Source: Scolanthus callimorphus (Eukaryota; Cnidaria; Anthozoa; Actiniaria; Edwardsiidae). From it: a stretch of DNA of 64,000 nucleotides. Below are positions 23,456 to 35,197 of this stretch, one piece after another. Every line of letters starts with the position of its first letter. Positions within the stretch are counted from its first letter, which is position 1. The notes beneath the pieces are model-generated. The model was given only the letters and a program-made list of their open reading frames with translations, was not told the DNA's origin and ran no database searches. A program made the position numbers and the translations under genes. The stretch is from the NCBI GenBank assembly GCA_033964015.1, contig CM066925.1:5102523-5166522 (forward strand). The letters are read 5' to 3'.

Positions 23456-23682
23456 GAGCGGATTTCACATGACCGTCGTGTTTGCAATTAGTTTGCTTTC
23501 TCATTGGCTGCTTATTTCTATCAACCAATCAAATTGCGAACTAATTACAAGCAAGGAATTGGTTCGGCTCCTGATGGCTGGGCTGGAAAACATTCAGCAG
23601 TAAGTTGTAATTACTCTTGTTTCTGATTGGCTAGTGATTGCTCAATTGCAATTGCTTCACGACAGTCATGTGAAATCCGCTC
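23456..23682 (-). mobile_element. GAGCGG MITE, copy 2
   Basis: TA-flanked, starting GAGCGGATTTCACATGAC and ending GTCATGTGAAATCCGCTC. It is in the opposite orientation to 17922-18149, to which it is nearly identical in the interior (for example GAATTGGTTCGGCTCCTGAT, complement). Non-coding. Confidence 0.85.
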
Positions 23683-23689
23683 TATTGAG

Positions 23690-24600
23690 GGCAACCAAGC
23701 ATGAATACGGGAGATGATTTAACACAAAGACTTGTCTATATGTTGCATGCATAAGCTACAATTATACTAATCAAGATATGGTCATTCGAACAAGACACGA
23801 GCTTGTACTGGATGAATCGTTGATCCAGGGATGGATAGACGAAAACTTAGAAAGCATTTTGGAAATACTCAGAGTTGTCGGCTCACTTATGCCCTAAATG
23901 TAAACATATTTTATAGTGGAGAGTTAACATTGCGACGCGTGCCACATCTATTTTTGATGTAAATAAAACCCACTTGAAAATTCAATAAACCTAATAGGAG
24001 TAGCATAGGATTACGGTGTCGTTGGGCAACACAGTACCTGTGTAAACAGTGCATATTAGTCAAATAAATTATCTTTTCGGCTGCAAGCTGCCTTCTCATA
24101 AATGAAAAAAAGTAACTCCTTTCAACTCGTTATAAATAAAATAGATCAGTTTCTTTATTTTCTAATGAAACACAATGCGCTCGTCAATAGTGTTGCAGTC
24201 TTGCCAACAATTCGTTTAAAACTGATGGTGTAGCAAAAATGGCTTCGAACAAATGTCACATGTAACAGGTTGCCCAACAAGGTTAAAATTGTAGACCACG
24301 ACATGTAGCACATGTTGCCAAGACCATTGCCTTTGTCTCGGGGGGTGATTGCAAAATTCAACGGTAGTTTTTTGGTTCATAATTACAACAGGATTGTTCT
24401 TTCAGCAGCCTCCTTCCCTCTTCAAACTCATCTGCTCACTGATTATTCGCCCGTCTCTACAGTTACGTGTCTATTATTCGTTTCAATGCATTATTTGAAT
24501 TCTATTAATTCTGAGCTCCACCAAAGTCTCGATAAAGGTATTTTTCTTTCAGGCTCTCTGCTTTGGGTTTAAGCGGTATCACTACTTAATTGAGTAATGA
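23690..24600. other. No recognised gene
   Basis: Short frames only (for example 24312-24572) with no motifs. No array or strong inverted repeat was noticed. Confidence 0.4.
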
Positions 24601-24606
24601 AGCACG

Positions 24607-25127
24607 CTACATCTTTGTAATTGTGTTTCGATATTTTTGTAGCATTTCGTCTAACAATATCTGGTTTTCATCTATATCGCTTCGACCGTCACCCACAGAC
24701 ACGCTCATGCTGTCATAATCTGAAGATTCCGCATCACTACTAATGTCGCTTACACTGTCCTGGCTGGAAGTTTCAGTCTCTGACCCATCCTCCACCACAG
24801 AAAACTCTTCACTCTCATCGCTATCTGACAATCTTCTTTTCCCATGTCCTTTGATAGAATGCCCAGCGTGATATGAGTAGCGTGATAAATGGGTCTGTAG
24901 TGTGTCTGTGTTTATGCCAAAAAAACAAGGACAGGGCTGCAAAAGGGGTGTCTTCTACTTGCCACGCCCTTTTTGATCAATTCGTCTTTTCTTATTTCTA
25001 AATGGGGTTGAAGCATCAGCAAATGCTTGAGAAGATCTAAGTGCTCTTTAATTGCTTCTTTTTTCCTTTTGCCATTGGCACACAGCCCGTTATAAATCGT
25101 AGCAGACCTCACATTAAGGGAATGCAC
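24607..25127 (-). pseudogene. Unrecognised coding remnant with acidic Ser/Asp-rich tail
   Basis: Two overlapping frames read right to left: 25127-24912 (71 codons, Lys/Glu/Leu-rich, with HLDLLKHLLMLQPHLEI) and 24942-24607 (111 codons). The second begins with QPCPCFFGINTDTLQTHL and SRYSYHAGHS and then turns strongly acidic (SDSDESEEF, then many Ser/Asp/Glu). The frames differ by one base, as if a single base were lost near 24930. The Cys/His spacing hints at a metal-binding fold, but I do not recognise the family. It could be part of a DNA-transposon protein, given the G-rich element beside it, or a host exon. Codon use and low-complexity tail look more like real protein than chance. Confidence 0.4.
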
Positions 25128-25199
25128 TTGTCCGTAGCAGCACTGCTCAAAGGCATCCTTCTGCTAGCGAACCTTGTTCAAGAGGTGAAAATATAGGAT

Positions 25200-26607
25200 A
25201 TTGGTTTGTAAGGACGTGTCATTATTTAGGCGGGGGGGGGGGGGGGGGGGGGGGGAGGGCTTCTATTTTTGGTGGGAGGGACTATTTTTTTTAGCGTGTC
25301 TAAAGGGAGGGTCAAATTTTTTCGCTCCTGTTTAGGGGAGGGGGTCATATTTTTTTTTTAGCACATTTGGACGACGAAGAGAGTAAAACAGATGCCGATA
25401 GTGGTTATTTCAGCAACTTCTCTTTAAAAAGTTCGGCGCGCGAACAATCTAATATACTCTTTGAGAAATGAAGACACAATCCTCCCGTTTACACCGTTTA
25501 CAAGAACAAGTGTACCTTGACGAGGCAATGCAAACTCTCCAAAAATGCCCTGCAGTGATAGGTCTGGCGGCAGTCACTATATGTTTGAAAGAAGACCCAA
25601 TCGGTAAGCGTGAGTTCGACGTTGTAAGCATTTCGTCTTGGGCCGCGCTTCACGCACATGAATAATAATAACTTCGTCATTTGCGGCGCGCAGTTGTGCG
25701 CATAATAATAAATAACCTTGTTGGCTCAGGAGCTCTTTAAAAGAAGCTTTCATCTAACCTATATAGTTGAGGTAGCGTACTTCCTGGGCTCCTGACAGGC
25801 TTTGTTTACTATACCGTACAGAAAACATGTTCCTCTCTCTGAGCCTTGGTGAAATGCGTTTATCAAAATTCGGGCGCGCTTCGCGCGTAACGAAAGAAAA
25901 CTGCGACCCTCTTTTTCTGTAAAATGTCTTCAGTACTAAGTCAAATAGGGGACGATAGGGGATCACGTTAATCAGTACTATAGAGGAGGATCAACCGCAT
26001 TTCACACGTAAATAATCGAGGCGATAAATAATGACCGCAGTTCCTTAGCTTTGACAGAAGTAAGAAAAATATTTCTGCTATTAGGAAGAATGAATGAGAC
26101 ATTGCATCACTCGGACAAGAGTCTATCTGACAGGTTTTTCAGAAAATGTAAATTATATGGGGAGGGTCGAATTTTTTTCCCTACATATGAAACAATCTCC
26201 AACCGAAAACTGTCGTTTTTAAACACCTCACGACCAACCATATTAACCATATTTGGAATCATTTACCTTATAAGGAAGTGACAGGAGATCCTCTTTTGAT
26301 AAGAATTTCGGCAATGTAGCAAGAAAACTGTGAAATTTTGAATGAAAACTTGCAGGAATCACAGAGACTCGAGTTCTCGATCTGTCAACCATCGATTTTG
26401 GCTTGGTAACCACGCTAAAAATAGCCCGCGCGACTCGACCCAGTCTCCCAAGTGCATTCGGCAAAAACGACAATTATTCAATGATATGCGACTGGGGGAG
26501 GGTTACATTTTTTTTGTTATGTTTAAGGGGAGGGTCCTAATTTTTTCAGCCTGTTTGAAACAAATGGGTGCCCTCCCCCCCTCCCGGTAAATAATGACAC
26601 GTCCCCT
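25200..26607. mobile_element. Large G-rich-ended inverted-repeat element
   Basis: The left end reads GGACGTGTCATTATTTA followed by a G run of more than 25 bases; the right end is CCCTCCCGGTAAATAATGACACGTCC-type sequence (26577-26606), the inverted form. The flanks inside each end share an AGGGGAGGG(T)C plus poly-T motif (GGGAGGGTCAAATTTTTT at the left; GGGAGGGTCCTAATTTTTTC at the right). The interior contains a copy of the 7230-7640 repeat. No transposase was seen, so it is presumably non-autonomous. Confidence 0.65.
25530..25990 (+). repeat. Dispersed repeat, copy 2 (pair with 7230-7640)
   Basis: Carries GGTAAGCGTGAGTTCGA, GCCGCGCTTCACGCACATGA, GGGCTCCTGACAGGC and GTAAAATGTCTTC in the same order as 7230-7640. 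Both copies lie inside G-rich-ended elements. No protein function is evident. Confidence 0.65.
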
Positions 26608-26609
26608 TA

Positions 26610-28760
26610 GTGTGTGCGATTGCGAATTATTGGCCTCTCATGGTCAAATAAGGGTTATATATTCGGGGATGTTTAATTTTTATTGCACCGCAAAATACTT
26701 TGAACAATCATGTTTTATTTTCATACAGTACACTTTTCTGAAATATAGTCTCTTTTGGAACATTCGATGCTACTTTTTTCATTGCAAAAGAGTCAGAGAT
26801 AATTGACGTTGTTTAGACCACGCGAAAAGATCCCTCCAAGGTATTCTTTAAAGTTCCGGTAAATACTATTCCCATAGATTTTCTTATGCGTACACTAGGT
26901 GAAATGTTTTCTTCAATAAATGTTTTAATATTTCCTTCCCTCGAAAAGCCGCATAGACTACGGTTGTTACAGCGTTCTCCCATGTTCTTTTGCGTAAAAT
27001 CAGGCACTCTCAGAGGCTAGTAATTTTCCTGCGGCAAACAGTAGAACAGATCAGAATCAAGAGCATGATAGCTTAAATAAACATCGCAAATATCTAAACT
27101 GTTTTCTACTAGTACTTGAAAATTTTTAATTATTAATAAAAAAAATAATTTATTTCAAACAGAAAAATAGGACATCGTCGCATTTCTCAAATATTACCAC
27201 AGACTTGAGGATCAAGAGTATGGCCAAAGGGGATGAGCCATAGAGCAATCCAGATCTAATCAGGCACTAAGTCTTCCTTATGCGAAATATAAATTTGTAG
27301 CGCAGCTGCAAGTTATTTTTTTAAATAGACTCTCATAATTCTGAAAGGTCCTGTCACTCAGAAAATAAATACACTCGAGTGGCCTTGGATATGAATGGTT
27401 ATTTTCTTAAGACAGCTAAAAGAAGACATGCGACAAACTGCATTTATATGTTTATATCTTGTGAGTACAATTTGATACAATTTACCGATCTCTAAGTAGG
27501 AATAAAGTGAAAAACAAACAGTGTGAATAAATGGTCTATAATTTTATGGGAGACTGTGGCCAGATTATTTCACCGTGAAAGTGACTTCCGGCCGGGCCAA
27601 TTTTTATTACAAATCTAGGGCTGCCTTTTGATAGTTACGGGCACGCTAGTTTTGAGAGATCGTTTTGTATATCTATATTAGATTTCTGAATAGCAATTAA
27701 AATAACTAAAAAAGCAAGTGTCAAAATCAAAAATATTTTCTAGTTGAAAACGCAGTTATCGTAACATTAAAACCACAATTTTAAAACCTGATAAACAATT
27801 ACACGCTGTACGAAACAAATATTATACCGGAGTCAAACATTTGATGGATCGATTTCGGATGTCTCACAGAATGCATTCCTTGCCCTGTGTCAGCCAGTCC
27901 TTTTGTTATGTTTTCGTTCGATATTAGAAGACGAATTACCTATGGAAATCTCTTAATAACATCTAAAAGCAAAGTTTCAGATTTGATTTACCAAATTCAA
28001 TCGAGAACGCCATTCCGATGGAAATGGATGCTTTCTCCAACTTGGCATGTTGCTATGCTGTCAAAATGGCGGCAGACACAAGTTCTTTAAATGTCCAATT
28101 TAAGGCAATATTAGACGTGACACTCCACAACTGTCCGCCCAAAAGATCGGGAGAAGGTGTTGATGAGGAAAACTGTCGGAATATCCCATTAAAAAGAAGC
28201 AGACATTCCAAAAACCTTGCATGAAATCGGTAAATATGTTTTTTTGTGTGTGTTAGTCTTCGCGTTTTTATTGCGTTCATTAGAGTATGATAACGCATGC
28301 GCAACAAGTCTCATTCTGCTGTTGCAGTGCGAAAGCTCTATCGTAAGAGCTCAGCCTTATATTACTACCACTGAAGAAGTCCGGTAACAGTTTACAGTAA
28401 TGGCAAATTTTAGCTCATTTAACACAAAGAATCTGGTGCACGTGTGAATTGTCAACTGTTTCATGTCTTACACAGGCGAATACCGAAAATTTAAGCGTAC
28501 TGATAAATTTCCATATTGAGATAAAGATACATCGAATATTTAGTGTCTTACAACTATCCAGGTAAGTAACTTTTACTGTGTAAAGTTCACATAAGACATA
28601 GTTCAAAAATAAGACCATTGATAAGGATGTTGTGAGGGTGTGAAGACACTCTCTTTATATTTTTTGGTTCACAAGTGAACCAAATACTCACTCTTGGCTG
28701 ACTTGTATTTACTCAGTAAGGTTCCATTTGTCTCTTGTTATCTCGTTGTACTATATAGTT
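26610..28760. other. No recognised gene; one diverged repeat
   Basis: AT-rich. The 27937-28110 part matches 1963-2140 (see that entry). A frame at 28018-28224 overlaps it but carries no domain. Otherwise nothing was recognised. Confidence 0.45.
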
Positions 28761-28769
28761 ATTGGTCTT

Positions 28770-29460
28770 TTATATTCGTTATACAAAAAATGTTACTTTC
28801 TTTTTATTTTTGTTCTATTAAAGAGTTCTTCTGTTTCCATTATTTCCGTTCTACGAAGGTTTTTTTTTCTATTATCCCTGTTCTATAAAAATGTTTTTGT
28901 CTCTCCTCGGGCGCTACAACTACAACAAGGATAATTTTCTAAAATGCAGTTAAAAGGCTTACTTTGCTGTTTGCAGGTTTTATTGCGTTGTAAATATGAC
29001 TTGAAAACTTACTGAAAACATTTAATTACAGATGAACCACAGTTCCAATATTTTCATTGTGTGCATAATCCTTGTTCTAAAAATGAATTATTTTGCCTCG
29101 GTTACCCTCCTTCTTCAAAGGAGTTATGTTGTGTCTATTATCTTCGTTCTACAAATAAATTCGTTTGTTCTATTACCTTTCTTCTGCAAAAGGGGTTATG
29201 TTGTCTCTATTATCCCCGTTCTGCAAAAGAGTTACTTTTTCTTTATATTTCGCTCTATAAAGCAGTTATTTGCTCTGTATTATCTTTTTCTACAAGGAGT
29301 TATTTTGTACTTTTGCGCCCATTATCTTCTTTCTACAAGGGAGGTATTGTCTTTATTATCCTCGTTCCACAAAGGAGGTAATGCTTGACATTAAATTTAT
29401 TATCTTCGTTGTACAGGAAAATGTTTTGTCTCTGCTATCCTCGTTCCACTAAGAAGTTCT
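28770..29460. repeat. Degenerate minisatellite, CTACAAAGGAGTTA type
   Basis: A motif of the form TTCTACAAAGGAGTTATNTT followed by GTCTCTATTATCCTCG recurs roughly every 40-50 bp, in two blocks (28770-28890 and 29060-29460). Units vary by substitution and short indels. The repeated short frames seen here (with YYLRSTKE-like strings) are translations of the array and not genes. Confidence 0.65.
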
Positions 29461-29900
29461 TCCAACATAACTAGCGCTAGTCATTTTCAATAACGTGGCA
29501 TCTGAAGCTGCAATTATGGTCAGTTTTTAACACTTGGAATAATAAGGGCGTAGGATTATTTCATTCGAATGCAGGCTTATCTGCCAAACAAGCAGGCACT
29601 GGTTTACAAATTGCTCGCAATGTACTGAAAACATCCGTGTATTTGTTTATTTGGCTAAAATATTTACGTATTATTATCTATTTTGTAGATCTAGCCCGCG
29701 ATGTCATTGTCACGCTAAGGCCTTTCAGGTTTAGTCACAAGTAAAGCGTTACGGTGCTGTATTTCAAATACGATGGATATCGAACTAGCTTATAAGAAAA
29801 AAGGGCTCAGATTTTTCACTGACTGTTAACTAGATAAATAAACCGAAACAATATTACGAAATTGATTTTTCTTTTTATTATAAACCTATAATGTTTCTTA

Positions 29901-30173
29901 CCACTGTATGCATTGCTACGCGACCTCAAAATTCAATGTTGCGATGGGCGATTGGCGATTTTTAGCCGTCAATCAAACCAAAACGCTGGATCGGCTGCTT
30001 TACTGGATCGATATTGATTGCAAAATCAACCAAAATGGTTTTTAAGCTATCCTTGGCTTCCCTGCCTAGAATGTTTAACTCTCTGTTCAGAAAATTGATA
30101 TTAAAATTTTCTTGCGTTAAATCGCCCATCGCAACAGTGAATCTTGAAGGTCGCGTAGCAATGCATACAGTGG
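29901..30173. mobile_element. CCACTG MITE, copy 3
   Basis: TA-flanked, CCACTGTATGCATTGCTACG to ATGCATACAGTGG, and very close to copy 1 at 13358-13633 (shared GGCGATTGGCGATTTTTAGC). Non-coding. Confidence 0.85.
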
Positions 30174-30462
30174 TAAACATGGAAAGTAAAAATGAGCGTT
30201 GAAAAAGATTGAAAATTGATATCATAGCACTAACAAAACGCACCGTTGGTTCCGAAACAGAACTTTTTACAAGACGTTCCAGTAGAATTAGAAAACTCGA
30301 GTATTATATAATAAATTCACACACACATGACGCTTGTTGTTTACAGGTAATGTAAATTATGGCCCCTGAATTTTTATGAATGATTACGAAAAGGCATTTA
30401 GCATTTTCCTTTAAAAATCACTAGACTTAAAAGCCTGGTATCTCAAAGAAAACAACATGCAA

Positions 30463-30933
30463 TCCCGGGGGGGGGGGGTGGGGGGGGACTCCCATATCTT
30501 TTGGTCGGAGTAGATCGTCGTATCTTTTAGGGGTTAAAATCACGGTAGTTTGGTCTCTTTTAGGGGTGATCTTGATCTTGAATAAATTTTAGGGAGATTG
30601 GTGTCTTTTAGGGCCGAAACTGTGCCCCAAATTGCTTTTTCTTATGATGGTACTTCTAAAACCCATGTAAGAAAGAGAGATTTTTCGATGAGAAGACGAT
30701 AAATTAGAAACAAACACGGAAATTTCTTGATGGGTATCTTTCACCTGTTACCTGTGTCCTTCGCGCCTATTTGGTACATAATACCTCATCTTTAGGGTAT
30801 CTTTTCGGGTAATAAATTGTTGGAGCCACGCCATGGCCCGCCATGTTTTGGTATCTTTAGGGTTGAAACTGAAAATTTCCGACGAACATCGATCCCCGAC
30901 AAAAAAAATATTAGATCCCCCCCCCCCCCGGGC
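30463..30933. mobile_element. G-tract inverted-repeat element, family 1, copy 3
   Basis: Opens with a G run broken by one T, then ACTCCCATATCTTTTGGTCG. It closes with CGATCCCCGACAAAAAAAAT and a run of C. The interior repeats TATCTTTTAGGG-type motifs. Oriented opposite to 14937-15398. Non-coding. Confidence 0.7.
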
Positions 30934-31274
30934 ATACAATATACAATAAAACAATTGCTTATCCTATTTGTAGTGCATTTGGACGTTGGTGTAATACTCG
31001 GAGACAATAGCTCATTTTGTAAGCTATCTGAAATTCGAGTATGAGTAGAGTTATGTATGTATAGTGATGATCAAAAGAAGCGCATCAGACGATCACAGGT
31101 GTAGTTATCAACTTTTTTTTGCTTATTCTAATTAAAATTAAGTTAATTATTCTTTCAAATTTTCGAGGCATCCCTGACGCCTATAAGGAAGTGGACAATT
31201 ATTTTTTTAATATCATTTTGGAACGCCGACTATTGGGGCGGGGGCAACGATTTTTGGGGTATATTTAAAGGCGA

Positions 31275-31391
31275 GGTAAAACGGGCAACAAAAACGCTCA
31301 ACAAGTTGTTTGGTCAGGTGGTAAAACGCGCAGCATCGCTCCTCAATCGTTTGCGAGACAAGCTGCTAGGGTTTTTGTTGCTCGTTTTGAC
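31275..31391. mobile_element. Short inverted-repeat element
   Basis: Left end GTAAAACGGGCAACAAAAAC and right end GTTTTTGTTGCTCGTTTTGAC are inverted copies around a centre with GTAAAACGCGCAGCATCGC. About 117 bp, a MITE-like hairpin. Target duplication not determined. Confidence 0.55.
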
Positions 31392-31399
31392 TAGTCGCA

Positions 31400-32849
31400 G
31401 CGAGTTGAAGTACATTTCGAACACGGGCCTATTTTTTACATTTTTCTCGATTTTTTAGATATTCGTCTTGTCTATTTATACATTTTATTTCTTGCACATA
31501 CAGTTTATTTATAGTATATACTTGTACTTGAGAGAAGGACGTAAATATTTGAATTCATGGAGAGAGAAAATGGAAACAAAATGCTGCGCGTATCCATAAA
31601 TTGGGGTGTCAGGCGACGCTAGTAGCGACTAGTCTGACGGCTATTTTTATTTTCCGTGCAATCGGATTATAACTAAAACCAAATGGTTTCTATTTGAAGA
31701 ACCTATATCTGATAATAGGGTTACTGAAGTAATTTGCTCTCGGAATTACTATTTCGCCGCCGACCTGCCTATTCTAGTTTCCATCATTTGGCTGTCAGAT
31801 TTTACAACAGGTGCTCATGTTTGTAGCAATTGCCAAAGATCAAATGTCAATGAAGCAAAAGTACCATTGTCATCCGGTCCACTAATTTTATCATTATTTA
31901 CAATACACCTGAGCTCTGTAAGTACTATCGTTTGGGATCAGGAATTTTACAAACTTTTCTGAACGCTTTCCGGTGTACTATGAACAGATTTGCATACCAT
32001 AACATGCAACATAGTGTTCAATAATTCAAGAAAAAAGTTTTTGTTGCAATTGCTGACTCTTATAAACACATTAAATGTCTATAATGTTTCATTGTGTAAT
32101 GAAAAATATTCTATAGAGGTCGTTTAGTGAAACTAACTGAAACTGTTGCGCGCGCTCATTCCCAGGCCCCAGGGCCATATTATATAACTCACTATAATTC
32201 CGAAAAAGTCGTGTATTCAAGCAGACACGTCCCTGATTCAAGTAAAACTTACTATCTATTACTTGCTTACACCTCTAATCATTTCTAGCAAAAATGGCGA
32301 TGATTCCGATTTTCGTTAAAAAAGTATTTAGTCAATACATGACTGTTTTTAGCGGCAACAATTTGCCCAGGTCCAACGCCTATGCCAAACAACACCGCGA
32401 CAAAACGCATTTGCCATGCGCTAAAGATTCAATTCCTGTGAAATGAAAACAAAAGAAATAATCTACACAACAAAAGATCTCGTGCTGTCTTCGAAAACTT
32501 CGAAAAATTAAGCTCCAGACACAAACCTTAACAGCCTTAAGGCCAAAAATTGCAGAGCAGCTAGAATATGATCATATCTTTCTCTGAACTTTTGCACCTC
32601 ACACTTTCAAGCTTGAAACCAGAGGCAAAAATTATGGTTTAAAGGCAAAATTGATCGTTCGCTGTTGTTATGCAGATTTTTCAATTGTCTTCATTCACAA
32701 GCCAGTAAATTTTGACGCATGTCAACTGCGTTTTACCGCGGTGTCGTGGTGGACAACAGTTGTAGTAAAAGTATTTTTTGGGGTTGGAAATGTTTTTGGA
32801 CAAGGCCTTCGGAATGAGGTTGAGATGATGATGTTTGTTTTTCTTTCAG
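31400..32849. other. No recognised gene; upstream of the signal-peptide exon
   Basis: AT-rich sequence. It must hold any promoter and 5' untranslated exon of the gene that begins at 32850, because the coding exon starts at a splice acceptor. I see no convincing TATA box or start element. Confidence 0.35.
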
Positions 32850-32858
32850 GCGTCAAGA

Positions 32859-32913
32859 ATGTGGATATTTATTTTCCTTTTCGTGTCCTTTGGCTTCATT
32901 ACCGGAAGGCAAG
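32859..32913 (+). CDS. Signal-peptide exon of WAP/VWA/MAM gene
   Basis: The exon is bounded by a pyrimidine-rich acceptor (TTCTTTCAG, ending 32849) and a strong donor GTAAGC at 32914. ATG lies nine bases into the exon. The coding part reads MWIFIFLFVSFGFITGRQ, a hydrophobic core followed by small and polar residues, which is a textbook secretion signal. It ends one base into a codon (phase 1). The next visible exon, at 35198, needs two leftover bases, so at least one small exon between them is not identified, or the two belong to different transcripts. Placing it first in the gene is inference from order and the secreted nature of the later domains. Confidence 0.5.
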
Positions 32914-33066
32914 GTAAGCATTGCACGTTCTTCATCCCCAAGATAGCAGTTGAGGTAAATATCTCAATTTTAAATGGCCATTGCATTTCGGAGCGATATA
33001 TCTTCTTTTTGGAGGAACTTCATTATTTCTAAAAGGTTCACGTATTCTTGCTTTGTCCGATACAAC

Positions 33067-34574
33067 CCCGTACCAAAACAACCCTATTTTTTCACTATTT
33101 TGAAACTATTTTTTCACTATTTAAGTATCTGAAGAACTATTTTAAAACTATTTTGTGCTATTTTTCTACTATTACAGATGTTTTTCAAAATAGGAGAGGA
33201 ACTTCTATTGCTGATTTTTAATCTATTTTAAATATTTTATACCTATTTTACTGATTTTTTCCCTATTTGTAAGCTGATCTTAAAATTCAAACTAAATTTC
33301 TGAACAGAATTAGATAAAATAGATATATTCAAGGTTCGACTGATGTCATGCTCTGCTATTTTTCTTCTATTGGGAATAATTTAACAGTAGAAGTTTGATA
33401 AAACCCTTTTCGCATATTTTATATCTATTTTGCGAATTCGTTTTAAAATAGTTTTAAAATAGATCTCTTTAATAGATGTTAAAATAGCTCTAAAATAGAT
33501 CGTTTGACCGAGCGGGGCCTGTGTCCAGCTGGCCGTTAATTTTTGAAGGGATCATGCTGAGCGGAGAAGCCATCCAATAACACTAAAATCGTTGGACATG
33601 TTGGAGAGGCCTTGCAAAGTAGATTTGCTTTTACTGCATAAAATGGCGTTTGTAAAGTTAAAATGGGCCATATTGACTCCAAGGAAAGTTACTTGGATAA
33701 TCTCATAGCTGCAATTAAGGAATAACACCTTCTTCAACCAGTTAAGGTACGTTCGAAGTTTGATCGTGACATGAAATCCAACTTATAACATGAGTTCGTT
33801 TGATTCCTTCAATATAAGTTGGCCTACAAGGCATCATTATCAGGCTGAATGATTGCTGATAACTTTCATCGTCAAAATAACCCGTCGCATACAGACGATT
33901 TGTTTTATTTACTCGATACTGTAAGAGAATACTGTGCAATAGTTAACCTCTTTACTAGTCGGTAAAGTACTGAACGAAAGTCAGAGAGAAACACCATTGA
34001 ATCCCTGGTGGAGTGTGGTATCATTCGTAGTGTGTTTTGGGGGTCTGCTTTGATCTCTAAAAGCAAGAGAAATGGTAGTTTGGGTTAAAGTTTAGTCGTA
34101 TTTCAGTGATTCCTTCTTCTGTAATCCACGTGTGTTTAGATAATTTTTAACTTGACAAAATATTTATTTTAATATCTAACTCTAGATAGTGTGCTATTTT
34201 AAAGATATTTTAATTATTTGAAAAGTATTTAAATTCAACTTCTCTCTGGTGTGGTAGCCATTGTACACTATTTTTATTATATTTTAAGACTATTTAAAAT
34301 GATTTTGAAACGCTATTTAAACCCTATTTTATATAATTTTCTAAATAGAGAAAAAATAAATTTAAAATACGTTCCAACACCTTTAAAATAGATTTAAAAT
34401 ACTTTACAACCATTGTTTAAAATAGTTCGATGTCATATGACGCCTTCAACGATAAAATAGTGAAAAAACAAAAAAACAAATTTTGATAGCATTAAAATAG
34501 ATATTTTAAATAGAAACAAAATAGCAATTTAAATAGTCTTAAAATAGTTTTAAATAGAGTTCATTTGGTACGGG
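33067..34574. mobile_element. Inverted-repeat element with CTATTT-rich arms
   Basis: Left end CCCGTACCAAAACAACCC and right end, read inverted, CCCGTACCAAATGAACTC are diverged inverted copies. Behind them each arm (33085-33510 and 34140-34560) is a degenerate array of CTATTTTAAAA on one side and its complement on the other. The centre (33515-34130) is unique and shows no domain. It lies in the intron between the signal-peptide and Pro/Gly exons. Resembles a fold-back layout with simple-repeat arms. Confidence 0.65.
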
Positions 34575-34711
34575 ACAGCTGTCGATCTCATGTATCTGCC
34601 ATTTCACACCACGATTCGGCTAATCCTTCACGCAATACTTGAGCCCTGCCATGTAGCATCGTCTATGCTCATGTGCTAACCCTGCTCCAGGGCTTCTAGG
34701 TAGGTGGCATT

Positions 34712-34925
34712 TTCTTACCCAGAACTCCCCGGCTCGTCACCTCGCAGGGTAGGCTCTGGTGACAACCATTGACGCATGCGCGAGATTTGATACAGAGCCG
34801 TTGAGAGAAACAACTTTCTGTGCATGCCCCAACGTTCAAAATCAGCCAATCAGCGAAGGTCCTTAAATGGATGTCCACAGAGCGTCCCCGCGAACAAACG
34901 AGCCGGGGAGCTCTGGGTACGAGAA
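34712..34925. mobile_element. MITE with CCCCGGCTCGT arms
   Basis: The left arm has TACCCAGAACTCCCCGGCTC and the right arm its complement, ACGAGCCGGGGAGCTCTGGG. About 214 bp, non-coding, intronic. Target duplication not clear. Confidence 0.6.
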
Positions 34926-35197
34926 AGCGCAGGTGGTATAGAAGGAAATAATCTAGTCGCTAGTAGTGAAACGCAGATTTGTGACAGAAGCAATTAAGAA
35001 GGGCTAAACCCAGTTCCGCTAGACAGCTCCGTAACAAAACTTACACATTTCTTAAGATTAGCACTACGCGCTGCGAGAACTCTTTTTTCAATCGACTTGT
35101 TTTTTAAGCATGGCCTTTTATAGTATACAATGAAACCTGTATTTGTTAATGTTTTCCCCTTTTTCTTCCTATTATCGTTATGGTTATCATTTTCCAG

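Noticed and set aside
35130..35197. Extending the Pro/Gly exon upstream to the ATG at 35130
   Set aside because: The upstream residues come from a pyrimidine-rich tract that ends in a clear splice acceptor, so they are intron.
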